Source: Streptomyces jumonjinensis
GTDB taxonomy: Bacteria > Actinomycetota > Actinomycetes > Streptomycetales > Streptomycetaceae
NCBI RefSeq assembly: GCF_009600885.1
Contig: NZ_VCLA01000111.1
Location: forward strand, 21,304-60,993
Direction of reading: 5' to 3'
DNA: 39,690 nucleotides
Part shown: positions 6,168 through 14,678 of the stretch, in pieces
Layout: each line of letters begins with the position of its first letter
Numbering within the stretch: the stretch's first letter is position 1
Notes under the pieces: model-generated
Told to the model about the DNA's origin: nothing
The model's database searches: none
What the model saw: the letters and a program-made list of their open reading frames with translations, nothing else
Program-made: the position numbers and the translations under genes

Positions 6168-7364
6168 ATGAACCAGATCTTTTCGTCGTTGCGCGGTGCA
6201 CCGGTCCGCAGGCGGCTGTCCGTGGCGCTGGCGGTGCTGGCGGTCACGCTGCCCGCAGGCGTGATGTCCACGAGTTCGGCACCCGCGCAGGCCGCGCCGA
6301 GAGCACCGGGCCAGCAGGCATTCACGCCGGGCTTCGGCACCTTCGTGGTCCCGGCGGGTGTGACCCGGATGACCGTGCGCGTCTGGGGGCGTGGCGGCTC
6401 CGGTGGTGGCGGCGGTGGAGGTGGCGGCGGTGGAGGTGGCGGCGGTGGAGGTGGCGGCGGTGGCGGAAGCTACGCGCCCCTGATCTCCCAGCCCGTCGGC
6501 GGTGGCGGTGGCGGTGGCGGCGCGGGCGGCAGCGGTGGTGGCGGCGGTGGCGCGGGCGGTAGCGGTGGCTACACGGAGTGCACGTTCACCGTCGCGGCGG
6601 GCGAGAGTTACAGAGTCTTCGTGTCCAGCGGCGACAGCAGCGGCGGCAGTGGCGCGGGCGGCGGAGGCGGCGGCCTCGGCGGTCTGGCCGGCACCACCCT
6701 CACCAGCGGCCTGGCCGGCACCCCCGGCGCGGGCGGCGGTGGCGGGGGTGCCACCTCCTTCGTGACGAACACTCAGGTTTCGGGACCCGACTCTCTGGTG
6801 ATCGCGGGAGCCGGCCACAACGGGGGCGGTGGGGGCTCGGGGCCCGGCGGCCGGGCCGGGCGGGGCGGGGAGAACGGCAAGATCGGCGGCAGCGGCGGTG
6901 CGGGCGGGGCCGGAGGGGCCTCCGGCGGTGCCAGTGCGGGGGGCGGGGGCGGTGCGGGGGCCCCCGCCGAGGATGACCCGGTCTACTGTCCCGGAACGTT
7001 GCGGGCACTGGCCGGCAACTCCGGAACCGCAGGTCAGTCCGGCGCTGCCGGCTCCGCCGGCGTCACCGGCGGACAGGGCATGCCGGGTGTCCCCGGAGGG
7101 GGCGAACACGGCGGGTCGGGTGGCGGCGGCGGGTCGGGCGGCAGCGGCGCGGTACCGCCGGCGGTCACCCCCGCCCCGCCCGCCGGTACCGGTGTCGGCG
7201 GCAGCGGCGGCGCCGGAGGGGCCGGGGACACGGGAGGCCGGGGCGGGAACGGCGGCGCCCCGTCCCCCAACCCGGGTTCGCAGAGCGGCGGGGGCGGGGT
7301 CAGCGGCCACAGCTCCCAGCAGGGCAGCGGAAGCGGCCCCGGCCATGTCCTGATCAGCTGGTAG
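6168..7364 (+). CDS. Secreted glycine-rich protein
   Basis: The product is 398 aa. The signal peptide covers about residues 1-43 (VRRR, hydrophobic stretch, AQAAP). The mature protein opens with a beta-sandwich-like segment, FVVPAGVTRMTVRVWGRGG, typical of bacterial glycine-rich domain proteins (VPAGVTSV-type). It continues as a very long Gly/Ser/Ala-rich low-complexity region, with two short ordered islands (ECTFTVAAGESYRVFVSSG and SFVTNTQVSGPDSLVIAG) and a Cys-containing patch near residue 270. The Gly run is encoded by 15-base repeats (6405-6464). It is probably a surface or extracellular structural protein, with no enzyme motif. The start is fixed by GGAGGAGG 4-5 bases upstream. It is followed by another exported gene in the same direction. 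Confidence 0.85.
   Translation: MNQIFSSLRGAPVRRRLSVALAVLAVTLPAGVMSTSSAPAQAAPRAPGQQAFTPGFGTFVVPAGVTRMTVRVWGRGGSGGGGGGGGGGGGGGGGGGGGGGSYAPLISQPVGGGGGGGGAGGSGGGGGGAGGSGGYTECTFTVAAGESYRVFVSSGDSSGGSGAGGGGGGLGGLAGTTLTSGLAGTPGAGGGGGGATSFVTNTQVSGPDSLVIAGAGHNGGGGGSGPGGRAGRGGENGKIGGSGGAGGAGGASGGASAGGGGGAGAPAEDDPVYCPGTLRALAGNSGTAGQSGAAGSAGVTGGQGMPGVPGGGEHGGSGGGGGSGGSGAVPPAVTPAPPAGTGVGGSGGAGGAGDTGGRGGNGGAPSPNPGSQSGGGGVSGHSSQQGSGSGPGHVLISW
6405..6464 (+). repeat. Four 15-bp repeats encoding poly-Gly
   Basis: Unit GGTGGCGGCGGTGGA is repeated at 6405, 6420, 6435 and 6450, the last with one change. Each unit adds five Gly codons, so slippage would change protein length without shifting the frame. Confidence 0.9.
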
Positions 7365-7374
7365 CACCACCTGC

Positions 7375-7417
7375 GGCCGAGCCTCCGCCCGACGACGCGC
7401 CAGTCGGAGCCTCGGCC
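7375..7417 (+). terminator. Possible hairpin after the glycine-rich gene
   Basis: Arms 7375-7387 and 7405-7417 pair at 12 of 13 positions, with a 17-base loop. It lies just past the stop at 7364. It may only partly stop transcription toward the next gene. Confidence 0.45.
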
Positions 7418-7501
7418 TTCTCCGGGCGTCACCACCGGCTGACCCGCCCGGACTTCACCCGCACAGCACCCGCCCCTCTTCCCGGAATCGCTGGAGGCAT
7501 C

Positions 7502-8620
7502 ATGCGCCCCACCCTCCTCACGTCCGCGCTCTCCGTGACCGCCGCTCTCACCCTGACCCTGGCCGGTGCGACCCCGGCCAGTGCCCTCAGCACCGTCTGT
7601 GTGGTCAACGGTGTGAGCATGTCCGGGTCCGTCATCAACGGCACGAACGGACCCGACACCGTCGTCTGCACGGGCTCCGGGAGCGCCGGCCCGGACACCA
7701 CGGTCAACCTCCTCGGCGGCAACGACACCTTCACCCTCACCACCGACAGCCTCTTCGCCGGATACGTCGTCAACGGCGGTGACGGCAACGACCGCTTCAA
7801 TGGTGCTGACGACGACCTCACCCGGAATTTCGGCACCATCAACGGCGGCAACGGCGACGACACCGTCGCCATCCTCAACGCACCGGACGAAGAGGAAAGT
7901 GTCATCGACACCGGCAACGGCAACGACACGATCGACCCACCCGCGCCCCCCTTCCCACACTTGGAGGGCACCGCCGGAATCATCCGCACCGGACCGGGAG
8001 ACGACCAGGTCCAGCTGCCTGTGATGCACACGGGAGAAATGGATACCGGGGACGGGAGTGACACCATCACCGTCCGCGGCTGGCCGGCCGCCAACGAAGC
8101 TTCCGTCGACAGCGGCCCCGGCTTGCTCGACACCATCACCCTCACGGCATACAGCCCGAATTTCTTGGAGTCCGACCCCGCGGTCGGCAATCTCGGCTTC
8201 GTCAACCTCAACGACTTCGACGAGGGCTACGGCGGCGCCGACCGCATCACCATCCGGGGCAGTACCGCCTTCTACGCATCGGGCGCGGACGGGGGTGCGG
8301 CGAACGAGGGCGCGGTCTTCGGTGGCCCCCTTGTCGACACGATCCGCCTCATCGGGGGCGGCGGCGGCGTCGGCGGACAGGGCGGCGCGGCCAATGCGGA
8401 AGGGGGCGAGGTCTACGGTGGCAGACTCCTCGACGTGATCACCCTCACCGGCGGCCTGGGAGACTTCAACAACGGCCCCCGGGCGGCCAGCAACGCTCCG
8501 GGGGCCACGGTGGGCGGCGGCAGCCCCGATCCGGCGGAGGACGGCCCGGGCGACGGCGGCCTGTGCACCTTCAACCCGGCCAACCAGGGCACCGTCACCA
8601 ACTGCGTCACCGTCGGCTGA
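7502..8620 (+). CDS. Secreted RTX-like calcium-binding repeat protein
   Basis: The product is 372 aa. A Sec signal peptide covers about residues 1-29 (ends PASALS). The mature part carries degenerate nonapeptide-type repeats with Gly-Gly-x-Gly-x-Asp character: GTNGPDTV, LLGGNDTF, NGGDGNDRF, NGGNGDDTV, DTGNGNDTI and TGDGSDTI. Such repeats bind calcium and fold as a parallel beta-roll outside the cell. The second half keeps -DTI-L/I-L- repeats but is Gly-rich, like the upstream neighbour. The Sec leader means it is not a classical type I secretion substrate. GGAGG at 7493-7497 supports ATG 7502. No enzymatic domain is visible, so a structural or adhesive role is inferred. Confidence 0.85.
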   Translation: MRPTLLTSALSVTAALTLTLAGATPASALSTVCVVNGVSMSGSVINGTNGPDTVVCTGSGSAGPDTTVNLLGGNDTFTLTTDSLFAGYVVNGGDGNDRFNGADDDLTRNFGTINGGNGDDTVAILNAPDEEESVIDTGNGNDTIDPPAPPFPHLEGTAGIIRTGPGDDQVQLPVMHTGEMDTGDGSDTITVRGWPAANEASVDSGPGLLDTITLTAYSPNFLESDPAVGNLGFVNLNDFDEGYGGADRITIRGSTAFYASGADGGAANEGAVFGGPLVDTIRLIGGGGGVGGQGGAANAEGGEVYGGRLLDVITLTGGLGDFNNGPRAASNAPGATVGGGSPDPAEDGPGDGGLCTFNPANQGTVTNCVTVG

Positions 8621-8769
8621 ACCCCGCTCTGACCACCCACAGCACAGGCGTCCTGATCAGGAGTGTCGAGCTCGACCCGCTCGCCCTGGAGTCCAACAGG
8701 ATGGCGACGGCTTCCGTGGTAACCGGCTCCGCTGAGGCTTCCTGAGACGGTCTGACGGGGCCGAGGCCA

Positions 8770-9180
8770 TCAGAGCAGGCGCATGAACACCCTGGCGGTG
8801 TTGTGGAACCGCACTGTCACCCCAAAGGAGTCAGGGCGGGCGTCCTCCCGGACCGACCAGCGTTCGACGCTCGCGATCTCCGGCGACTCGGAGTGGGCGA
8901 GCAGCGCCGCCAGCCATGCCTCGGGCACGTCCGCAGCCTGCGGGGCGTCGCCGGGGGCGACCGGGTCGCCGTGGACCGGGGCGTCGTCGAAGCCCCCGTG
9001 CTTCGCGCCGTCCGGAAGCTGGCCGACGATGCCCCAGCGCGAGACACCCGCTGCTGTGGTGATCGCGATCCCGCAGGGGATCTCGGTGTCGCCCGCTTCG
9101 GCGAGTGTCCGAACCTGGGTCGCGGTAGGGCTGTTCCTGGCCAGGTCGATGACGAATTCCTGGAACCTTCCGGGGCGCAT
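8770..9180 (-). CDS. Hypothetical protein (Streptomyces-conserved type)
   Basis: The product is 136 aa, cytosolic, with no signal or TM segment. It starts MRPGRFQEFVIDLARNSPTA and has a predicted alpha/beta character with ITTAAGVSRWGIVGQL, AWLAALLAHSESPEI and VTVRFHNTARVFMRLL. I have a general impression of similar unannotated proteins in Streptomyces, but no function is known to me. GAGAGGA lies about 10 bases before ATG 9180. It is convergent with the RTX-like gene and divergent from the aminopeptidase. Confidence 0.7.
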   Translation of the reverse strand: MRPGRFQEFVIDLARNSPTATQVRTLAEAGDTEIPCGIAITTAAGVSRWGIVGQLPDGAKHGGFDDAPVHGDPVAPGDAPQAADVPEAWLAALLAHSESPEIASVERWSVREDARPDSFGVTVRFHNTARVFMRLL

Positions 9181-9453
9181 TTACGATCATTCCTCTCGTG
9201 GCGGGCGGCCAAGTCTAGGGGCGGGAGCCTCTGGGGCTGGGCCGCCTGGGGCCTGGGGCCCAAGCCCGTTGTCAGCGGCGGCGCTTACCGTGCCCATGCC
9301 GTCCGCCGGTTCGTGAGTCTCCCGCTCGACGCCGCCCAGGAGGCGATCCTGCTCCAGCGCCACTCTCCCGACTGGCGGACATCGCCGCCGCCTCCCCGGC
9401 CGGGACCGGGAAATCGGGATGACGGCGGAGACGGCCCCGCCGAGGATGTGCGG

Positions 9454-10437
9454 ATGACCGAGACCAGGAGCGACCTGTATCCGCCGATCGAGCCCTACGC
9501 CCGGGGCATGCTCGACGTGGGCGACGGCAACCACGTCTACTGGGAGGTGTGCGGCAATCCGGACGGGAAGCCCGCCGTCGTCGTCCACGGCGGACCCGGA
9601 TCGGGGTGCGGCACCAGCGGGCGGCGGCTCTTCGACCCCGAGCGGTACCGGATCGTCCTCTTCGACCAGCGCGGTGCGGGGCGCAGCACCCCGCACGCCA
9701 GCGACCCCGCCGCCGATATGCGGCACAACACCACCCCGCATCTCATCGCCGACATGGAACGGCTCCGGGAGCATCTGGGCATCGGCCGCTGGCTGCTCTA
9801 CGGCGGCTCCTGGGGCTCGACGCTGATCCTGGCCTACGCCGAGCAGCATCCCGAGCGGGTCTCGGAGATCGTCATCGCCGCCGTCACCACCACCCGGCGC
9901 TCCGAGATCGACTGGCTCTACCGGGGTGTCGGCCGCTTCTTCCCCGAAGCCTGGGACCGGTTTCTCGCGGGCGTCCCCGGCACCCCGCGCGACGGCGATG
10001 TGGTCGCCGCGTACGCCCGGCTGATGGAGCACCCCGACGCCGCCGTCCGGGAGAAGGCCGCCGCCGACTGGTGCGCCTGGGAGGACACGGTGGTGTCCGG
10101 CGAGGCGCAGGGCGCGTCCCTCCCGTACGGCGGGCGGCCCGACGCCGCCCGGCTGGCCTTCGTCCGCATCTGCGCCCACTACTTCGCCCACGGGGCCTGG
10201 CTGGAGGAGGGCGCGCTGGTGCGCGACGCCGGAAGGCTCGCCGGAATCCCCGGCGTACTGGTCCATGGGCGGCTCGACATGTCCGGGCCCCTCGGCACCG
10301 CCTGGGAGCTGACCCGCGCCTGGCCCGACGCCGAGCTGTACGTCGTAGAGAGCGGAGGCCATCTGAGCACGGAGGAATCCCTGGGCCATGTCCTCGGAGC
10401 CCTGGACCGCTTCGCCGACCGGCCCGCGACAGCATGA
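9454..10437 (+). CDS. pip: Prolyl aminopeptidase (alpha/beta hydrolase, S33)
   Basis: The product is 327 aa. It removes N-terminal proline from peptides in the cytosol. Motifs in order: HGGPGSG (oxyanion region, about residue 47), DQRGAGRS (about 75-82), the nucleophile elbow GGSWGS (about 119), the late Asp in HGRLD and the catalytic His in SGGH near residue 304. The length fits the family. The open frame runs upstream to 8803, but family proteins start just before YPPIEPYARGML, so ATG 9454 is chosen. Between 9181 and 9453 lie the divergent promoters, without clear boxes. Confidence 0.92.
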   Translation: MTETRSDLYPPIEPYARGMLDVGDGNHVYWEVCGNPDGKPAVVVHGGPGSGCGTSGRRLFDPERYRIVLFDQRGAGRSTPHASDPAADMRHNTTPHLIADMERLREHLGIGRWLLYGGSWGSTLILAYAEQHPERVSEIVIAAVTTTRRSEIDWLYRGVGRFFPEAWDRFLAGVPGTPRDGDVVAAYARLMEHPDAAVREKAAADWCAWEDTVVSGEAQGASLPYGGRPDAARLAFVRICAHYFAHGAWLEEGALVRDAGRLAGIPGVLVHGRLDMSGPLGTAWELTRAWPDAELYVVESGGHLSTEESLGHVLGALDRFADRPATA

Positions 10438-10441
10438 CCGG

Positions 10442-10474
10442 ATGACGACCGCATGACGACCGCATGACGACCGC
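10442..10474. repeat. Three 11-bp tandem repeats between pip and recO
   Basis: ATGACGACCGC repeats at 10442, 10453 and 10464, followed by a partial fourth copy. Each copy contains a stop-like TGA in one frame. No function is evident. Confidence 0.85.
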
Positions 10475-10548
10475 ATGACCGGGGGGAGCGGCTCCGGGAA
10501 CGGCCGCCGGGTGCGGGAAGCGTCCGGCGGTACGGGAGAATGGGGCCC

Positions 10549-11295
10549 ATGAGCTTGTTCCGTGACGACGGCGTCGTGCTGCGCACCCAGAAGCTGGGTG
10601 AGGCCGACCGCATCATCACCCTGCTCACCCGGGGGCACGGGCGCGTCCGCGCCGTCGCCCGGGGCGTTCGGCGCACCAAGTCCAAGTTCGGGGCCCGGCT
10701 GGAGCCGTTCTCCCATGTCGACGTGCAGTTCTTCGCCCGGGGCAGCGAGCTCATCGGCCGGGGACTCCCGCTCTGCACCCAGAGTGAGACCATCGCCGCG
10801 TACGGTGGCGGCATCGTCAGCGACTACGCCCGCTACACCGCCGGAACCGCCATGCTGGAGACCGCCGAGCGGTTCACCGACCATGAGGGCGAGCCCGCCG
10901 TACAGCAGTATCTGCTGCTGGTCGGCGCACTGCGCACGCTCGCCCGGGGCGAGCACGCCCCCCATCTCATACTCGACGCGTTCCTGCTGCGCTCCCTCGC
11001 GGTCAACGGCTACGCCCCCAGCTTCGACGACTGCGCGCGCTGCGGCCTGCCCGGCCCCAACCGCTTCTTCTCCGTCGCCGCCGGAGGGGTCGTCTGCGGA
11101 GACTGCCGGGTCCCCGGATGCGTCGTACCCTCGGCGGAGGCCGTCGGTCTGCTCAGCGCGCTGCTGACCGGCGACTGGCCCACGGCGGACGCCTGCGAGG
11201 CACGCCACGTCAGAGAGGGCAGCGGGCTGGTGTCCGCGTATCTGCACTGGCATCTGGAGCGCGGCCTGCGCTCCCTCCGGTATGTCGAGAAGTGA
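10549..11295 (+). CDS. recO: DNA repair protein RecO
   Basis: The product is 248 aa. RecO helps RecR load RecA on SSB-coated single-stranded DNA during recombinational repair. The N-terminal OB-fold is clear (MSLFRDDGVVLRTQKLGEAD, then FEPFSHVDVQFF-like residues), followed by the helical domain. A Cys4 zinc finger (CARCG about residue 163, then CGDC about 185) sits in the C-terminal half. ATG 10549 is chosen over ATG 10540 because Streptomyces RecO proteins start MSLFRDDG. uppS follows 33 bases downstream, the usual order in this genus. Confidence 0.96.
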   Translation: MSLFRDDGVVLRTQKLGEADRIITLLTRGHGRVRAVARGVRRTKSKFGARLEPFSHVDVQFFARGSELIGRGLPLCTQSETIAAYGGGIVSDYARYTAGTAMLETAERFTDHEGEPAVQQYLLLVGALRTLARGEHAPHLILDAFLLRSLAVNGYAPSFDDCARCGLPGPNRFFSVAAGGVVCGDCRVPGCVVPSAEAVGLLSALLTGDWPTADACEARHVREGSGLVSAYLHWHLERGLRSLRYVEK

Positions 11296-11328
11296 AGCGA
11301 AGCGAAGAAGCTAGGAGAAGTGAGCCGC

Positions 11329-12147
11329 ATGGCACGACGCGGAATCCTGGGCCGTTCCCGCCGGGAGTACAAGATCCCCGAGCCGCACCCCTCCGGCGAG
11401 CGCCCGCCGAAGATCCCCGGTGAGCTCGTCCCCAACCATGTCGCCTGCGTCATGGACGGCAACGGCCGCTGGGCCAAGGAGCGCGGCCTGCCGCGCACCG
11501 AGGGCCACAAGGTCGGCGAGGGCGTCGTGCTCGACGTGCTCAAGGGATGCCTGGAGATGGGCGTCAAGAACCTCTCCCTGTACGCCTTCTCCACCGAGAA
11601 CTGGAAGCGCTCGCCCGACGAGGTGCGCTTCCTGATGAACTTCAACCGGGACGTCATCCGCCGCCGCCGTGACGAGATGGACGAGCTCGGCATCCGCATC
11701 CGCTGGGTCGGCCGGATGCCCAAGATGTGGAAGTCGGTCGTCCAGGAGCTTCAGGTCGCCCAGGAGCAGACCAAGCGCAACGACGCCATGACGCTCTACT
11801 TCTGCGTCAACTACGGCGGTCGCGCCGAGATCGCCGACGCCGCGCAGAAACTCGCCCGCGATGTGGCGGAGGGCCGCCTCGACCCGTCGAAGGTCAATGA
11901 GAAGACCCTCCAGAAGTACCTCTACTACCCGGACATGCCCGATGTGGACCTGTTCCTGCGCCCCAGCGGCGAGCAGCGCACATCGAACTATCTGATCTGG
12001 CAGAGCGCGTACGCGGAGATGGTCTTCCAGGACGTGCTCTGGCCGGACTTCGACCGCCGTGATCTGTGGCGGGCCTGTCTGGAGTACGCCAAGCGCGACC
12101 GCCGCTTCGGCGGCGCGCAGCCCAACGAGATCCCCGGACAGCAGTAG
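11329..12147 (+). CDS. uppS: Isoprenyl transferase (undecaprenyl diphosphate synthase family)
   Basis: The product is 272 aa. It is a cis-prenyltransferase that adds isopentenyl diphosphate units to make the polyprenyl diphosphate lipid carrier for cell-wall synthesis. Signatures: [17 protein letters not shown] (substrate-binding Asp and P-loop-like region, about 38), [27 protein letters not shown] and [14 protein letters not shown]. The first 30 residues are the basic actinobacterial extension. ATG 11329 has AGGAGAAG about 10 bases upstream. GTG 11320 is too close to that site. It is probably co-transcribed with recO and ended by a strong terminator. Confidence 0.96.
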   Translation: MARRGILGRSRREYKIPEPHPSGERPPKIPGELVPNHVACVMDGNGRWAKERGLPRTEGHKVGEGVVLDVLKGCLEMGVKNLSLYAFSTENWKRSPDEVRFLMNFNRDVIRRRRDEMDELGIRIRWVGRMPKMWKSVVQELQVAQEQTKRNDAMTLYFCVNYGGRAEIADAAQKLARDVAEGRLDPSKVNEKTLQKYLYYPDMPDVDLFLRPSGEQRTSNYLIWQSAYAEMVFQDVLWPDFDRRDLWRACLEYAKRDRRFGGAQPNEIPGQQ

Positions 12148-12210
12148 CCGCCTGAACCGCCGCTGGCCTGAAACAGCGGTAGGGCCGTACGCAGCGGCAC
12201 GCGGGCAGCA

Positions 12211-12251
12211 CCGCGCCGACGCCTTCTCACCAGGCGTCGGCGCGGTTTTTT
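12211..12251 (+). terminator. Rho-independent terminator after uppS
   Basis: A 13-bp perfect stem (12211-12223 with 12233-12245), a 9-base loop and six T at 12246-12251 form a textbook intrinsic terminator, 63 bases past uppS. Confidence 0.95.
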
Positions 12252-12354
12252 GATCTTTCTACAACTCTTTGCCCCTCCGGAGCGTCTCCCCTGTGCTTCC
12301 GTGTGGCTTGATCACTGCGGAGCACACCGACACCACCGACCGCAGGAGCCCCTC

Positions 12355-13734
12355 TTGTCCACCCGTACAGCCCTCCGGCTCGCCCTCGCGACGGCCACCG
12401 CCGCCTCGCTCACCGGCGGGCTGCTCGCCGTCTCCACCGGCGTGGCGACCGCCGCCGCCAAGCCCGCCGTGTACGCCGACGACTTCAACGGCGACGGCTT
12501 CCGCGACTACGCGACGCCGGACCTCGCCGGCTTCACCGTGACCTACGGGACCGCCAAGGGCCCCGGAACCAAGACCCGGAGCTTCACCCAGGACAGCCCG
12601 GGCATCCCCGGGAAGGCGGGCGACGACGGCGAGGAGTGGGACGCCTTCGGCCGCTCCCTGGCCAACGCCGACTTCAACGGGGACGGATACGCCGACCTCG
12701 CCGTGGGCGACATGTCCGAGAAGGTCGGCAAGCGGAGCTCCCGGGGCGCGGTGACCATCGTCTGGGGATCGAAGTCCGGCCTCGGCTCGAAGGCGACCCT
12801 GATCCCGGCCGGTGGGAAGCCCAAGGCCGACCGGTACTTCGGCATGGCCCTCGCGACGGGCGACTTCAACGGCGACGGCAAGGCCGATCTCGCCGTCTCC
12901 GACGCCTACTCGGTCTACATCTACCGGGGCGGCTTCTCCTCGAAGACCGGCGGCACCGGGAAGGTCACCGAGCACCGGCCGGGCGGGGGCAGCGACTTCA
13001 GCCCGTTCGGTCTGGTCGCCGGGCAGGTGACCAAGGACAAGGCCACCGACCTCTACGTCCTCGGCGCGGAGAGCGAGGGCGACTTCAAGATGCGCTCCGT
13101 CGCCTGGTTCCTCCGGGGCGGCGCCACCGTCAAGCCCGGTGCGTCCACCACGTACGCCGTCTCCGACTGGCTCAGCACGGTCGCCGTCGTCGCGGACTTC
13201 GACCGGGACGGCTACGGCGATCTCGCCATCGGCGACCCGGACCACCGGAAGAGCACCGGCGCCGTCACCGTGCTGCGCGGCGGCAAGAGCGGGCCCGCCG
13301 GCTCGTACCGCCTCACCCAGTCCACCAAGGGCGTCGCCACCGCCGCCACGAAGGGCGACTCCTTCGGCGGCGGGATCTCGGCCGGAGACGTCGACAAGGA
13401 CGGCTACCCGGATCTCGCGGTGAGCGCCTCCGGCGAGAAGGTCGGGAAAGCCGAGAACGCGGGCGGCGTGCACATCCTGCGCGGCGGCGCGAAGGGGCTG
13501 ACCGGCGCGCGATCGCAGTGGTTCACCCGCGCCACCCCCGGCGTCCCGGGCGAGCCCAGGGAGAACGTCCCCTTCGGCGAGAGCCTGCGGCTGCGGGACC
13601 TCGACCAGGACGGCTACGCCGACCTGCTGGCCTCCGAGTTCGCCACCAAGAGCCAGCTCCTGCCCGGCGGCAAGGACGGCATCGGCACGGCCGGTACGCG
13701 CGAGGTGCCGCTGAGCGCCGACTTCGTGGAGTAG
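12355..13734 (+). CDS. Secreted FG-GAP/VCBS beta-propeller protein
   Basis: The product is 459 aa. The signal peptide covers about residues 1-32 (basic start, Ala/Leu core, ATAAA). At least six calcium-loop motifs of the integrin-like FG-GAP type follow: DFNGDGFRD, DFNGDGYADLAVGD, DFNGDGKADLAVSD, DFDRDGYGDLAIGD, DVDKDGYPDLAVSA and DLDQDGYADLLAS. These give a calcium-bound seven-bladed-type propeller outside the cell, likely for binding. The start is TTG 12355: AGGAG at 12344-12348 lies 6 bases upstream, and the frame before it runs through the uppS terminator. A catalytic domain is absent. It is followed by a strong hairpin. Confidence 0.9.
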   Translation: MSTRTALRLALATATAASLTGGLLAVSTGVATAAAKPAVYADDFNGDGFRDYATPDLAGFTVTYGTAKGPGTKTRSFTQDSPGIPGKAGDDGEEWDAFGRSLANADFNGDGYADLAVGDMSEKVGKRSSRGAVTIVWGSKSGLGSKATLIPAGGKPKADRYFGMALATGDFNGDGKADLAVSDAYSVYIYRGGFSSKTGGTGKVTEHRPGGGSDFSPFGLVAGQVTKDKATDLYVLGAESEGDFKMRSVAWFLRGGATVKPGASTTYAVSDWLSTVAVVADFDRDGYGDLAIGDPDHRKSTGAVTVLRGGKSGPAGSYRLTQSTKGVATAATKGDSFGGGISAGDVDKDGYPDLAVSASGEKVGKAENAGGVHILRGGAKGLTGARSQWFTRATPGVPGEPRENVPFGESLRLRDLDQDGYADLLASEFATKSQLLPGGKDGIGTAGTREVPLSADFVE

Positions 13735-13747
13735 GCAGTAGGCAGGA

Positions 13748-13787
13748 GGGCGGGCCCCGGTCCGGACCGCCGGGCCGGGGCCCGCCC
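13748..13787 (+). terminator. 13-bp perfect hairpin after the FG-GAP gene
   Basis: Arms 13748-13760 and 13775-13787 are exact reverse complements with a 14-base loop, 14 bases past the stop. There is no T-run, as in many actinobacterial terminators. Confidence 0.75.
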
Positions 13788-13912
13788 GTTCCGCTTGTGC
13801 AGATCGGTGCGGCCGTCTGATGGGCCGTGCTGCATGCCGCTAGCGTGACCGCTGTCAGCGCACACCCTTGCACCACGGGATCTTCACACCACGGAGAAGG
13901 GGAACATCCCAC

Positions 13913-14626
13913 ATGGGAACCATGCGCATGCTCAGAGCCCTGGCCCGGCCGGCCGCAGCCCTGCTCGCCGGTGCCGCGCTCGCCCTGTCCACCCCCGGCG
14001 CGGCCCACGCCACGACCACGTACGAGATCCCGGCGCCCACGTCGGCCGGCATCTCGGCGACCGTGCGGATCCATGACGCGGTGGTGCCTCAGCCGTATCA
14101 CCCGGACCCGAGCGCCGTCCTGGGGCCGCGCAGGTGTGGGCTCCTCTACCACGAGTACGTGGGGACGGAGGGCTGCGGAGGCTTCGAGCTGAGCGTCACC
14201 CTGCACAACGTACGCAGCCAGCCCGGCTTCACGGAGTCGGGCCCGATCTACGAGACGGTCCCGATCGTCGGCCCGGAGACGTACCGCTTCCACGCCTTCG
14301 CGGACCTCGCCCGCACTTTCCGCTGTCTGCGGCCCGACGGCACCTTCGACCCCGCCACGACTCTGGTCGTGCGTACCCCCCAGAGGCAGCTCGACGACGT
14401 CTACTTCTACTCAGAGGTGATCCCCGTCCTCGCCCAGTTCCAGAGGTCCGAGCGGGACTATGGTCCCCTCTTCTTCATGAACTTCGCTCCGGTCCAGGTG
14501 AACTGCCCGCCGGGCACGACGGCGCACCAGTACGGGCTCAAGATCTCCAACATCAAGATCACCGTCAATACGCCGTACATCTTCGGCGGGATGACCTGGA
14601 CCCACCCCGGTCCCTACTACGCGTAG
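13913..14626 (+). CDS. Exported hypothetical protein
   Basis: The product is 237 aa. The signal peptide covers about residues 1-33 (RALARPAAALLAGAALAL, GAAHA cleavage). The mature protein is beta-rich and has four Cys (about residues 67, 84, 141 and 200), which could form two disulfides. Visible stretches include YEIPAPTSAGISATVRIHD, ELSVTLHNVRSQPGF and GLKISNIKITVNTPYIFGG. I do not recognise the family. GGAGAAGGGG lies about 10 bases before ATG 13913; ATG 13922 is an alternative. It is convergent with zur. Confidence 0.75.
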   Translation: MGTMRMLRALARPAAALLAGAALALSTPGAAHATTTYEIPAPTSAGISATVRIHDAVVPQPYHPDPSAVLGPRRCGLLYHEYVGTEGCGGFELSVTLHNVRSQPGFTESGPIYETVPIVGPETYRFHAFADLARTFRCLRPDGTFDPATTLVVRTPQRQLDDVYFYSEVIPVLAQFQRSERDYGPLFFMNFAPVQVNCPPGTTAHQYGLKISNIKITVNTPYIFGGMTWTHPGPYYA

Positions 14627-14636
14627 TGCCCCTGGT

Positions 14637-14670
14637 CTCCGGTACGCACCGGTCAGGGTGCGTACCGGAG
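14637..14670. terminator. 14-bp perfect bidirectional hairpin between convergent genes
   Basis: Arms 14637-14650 and 14657-14670 pair perfectly around a 6-base loop. It sits between the stop of the exported protein (14626) and the stop of zur (14679), so it can terminate both. Confidence 0.8.
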
Positions 14671-14678
14671 GAAGAGGC

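Noticed and set aside
8803..9453. Upstream extension of the prolyl aminopeptidase frame
   Set aside because: The frame is open to 8803, but the sequence is low-complexity and antisense to another gene. Family proteins start near YPPIEPYARGML, so ATG 9454 is kept.
12250..12354. Upstream start for the FG-GAP protein
   Set aside because: It would begin inside the T-run of the uppS terminator and put a non-signal segment before the signal peptide. TTG 12355 has a good AGGAG.
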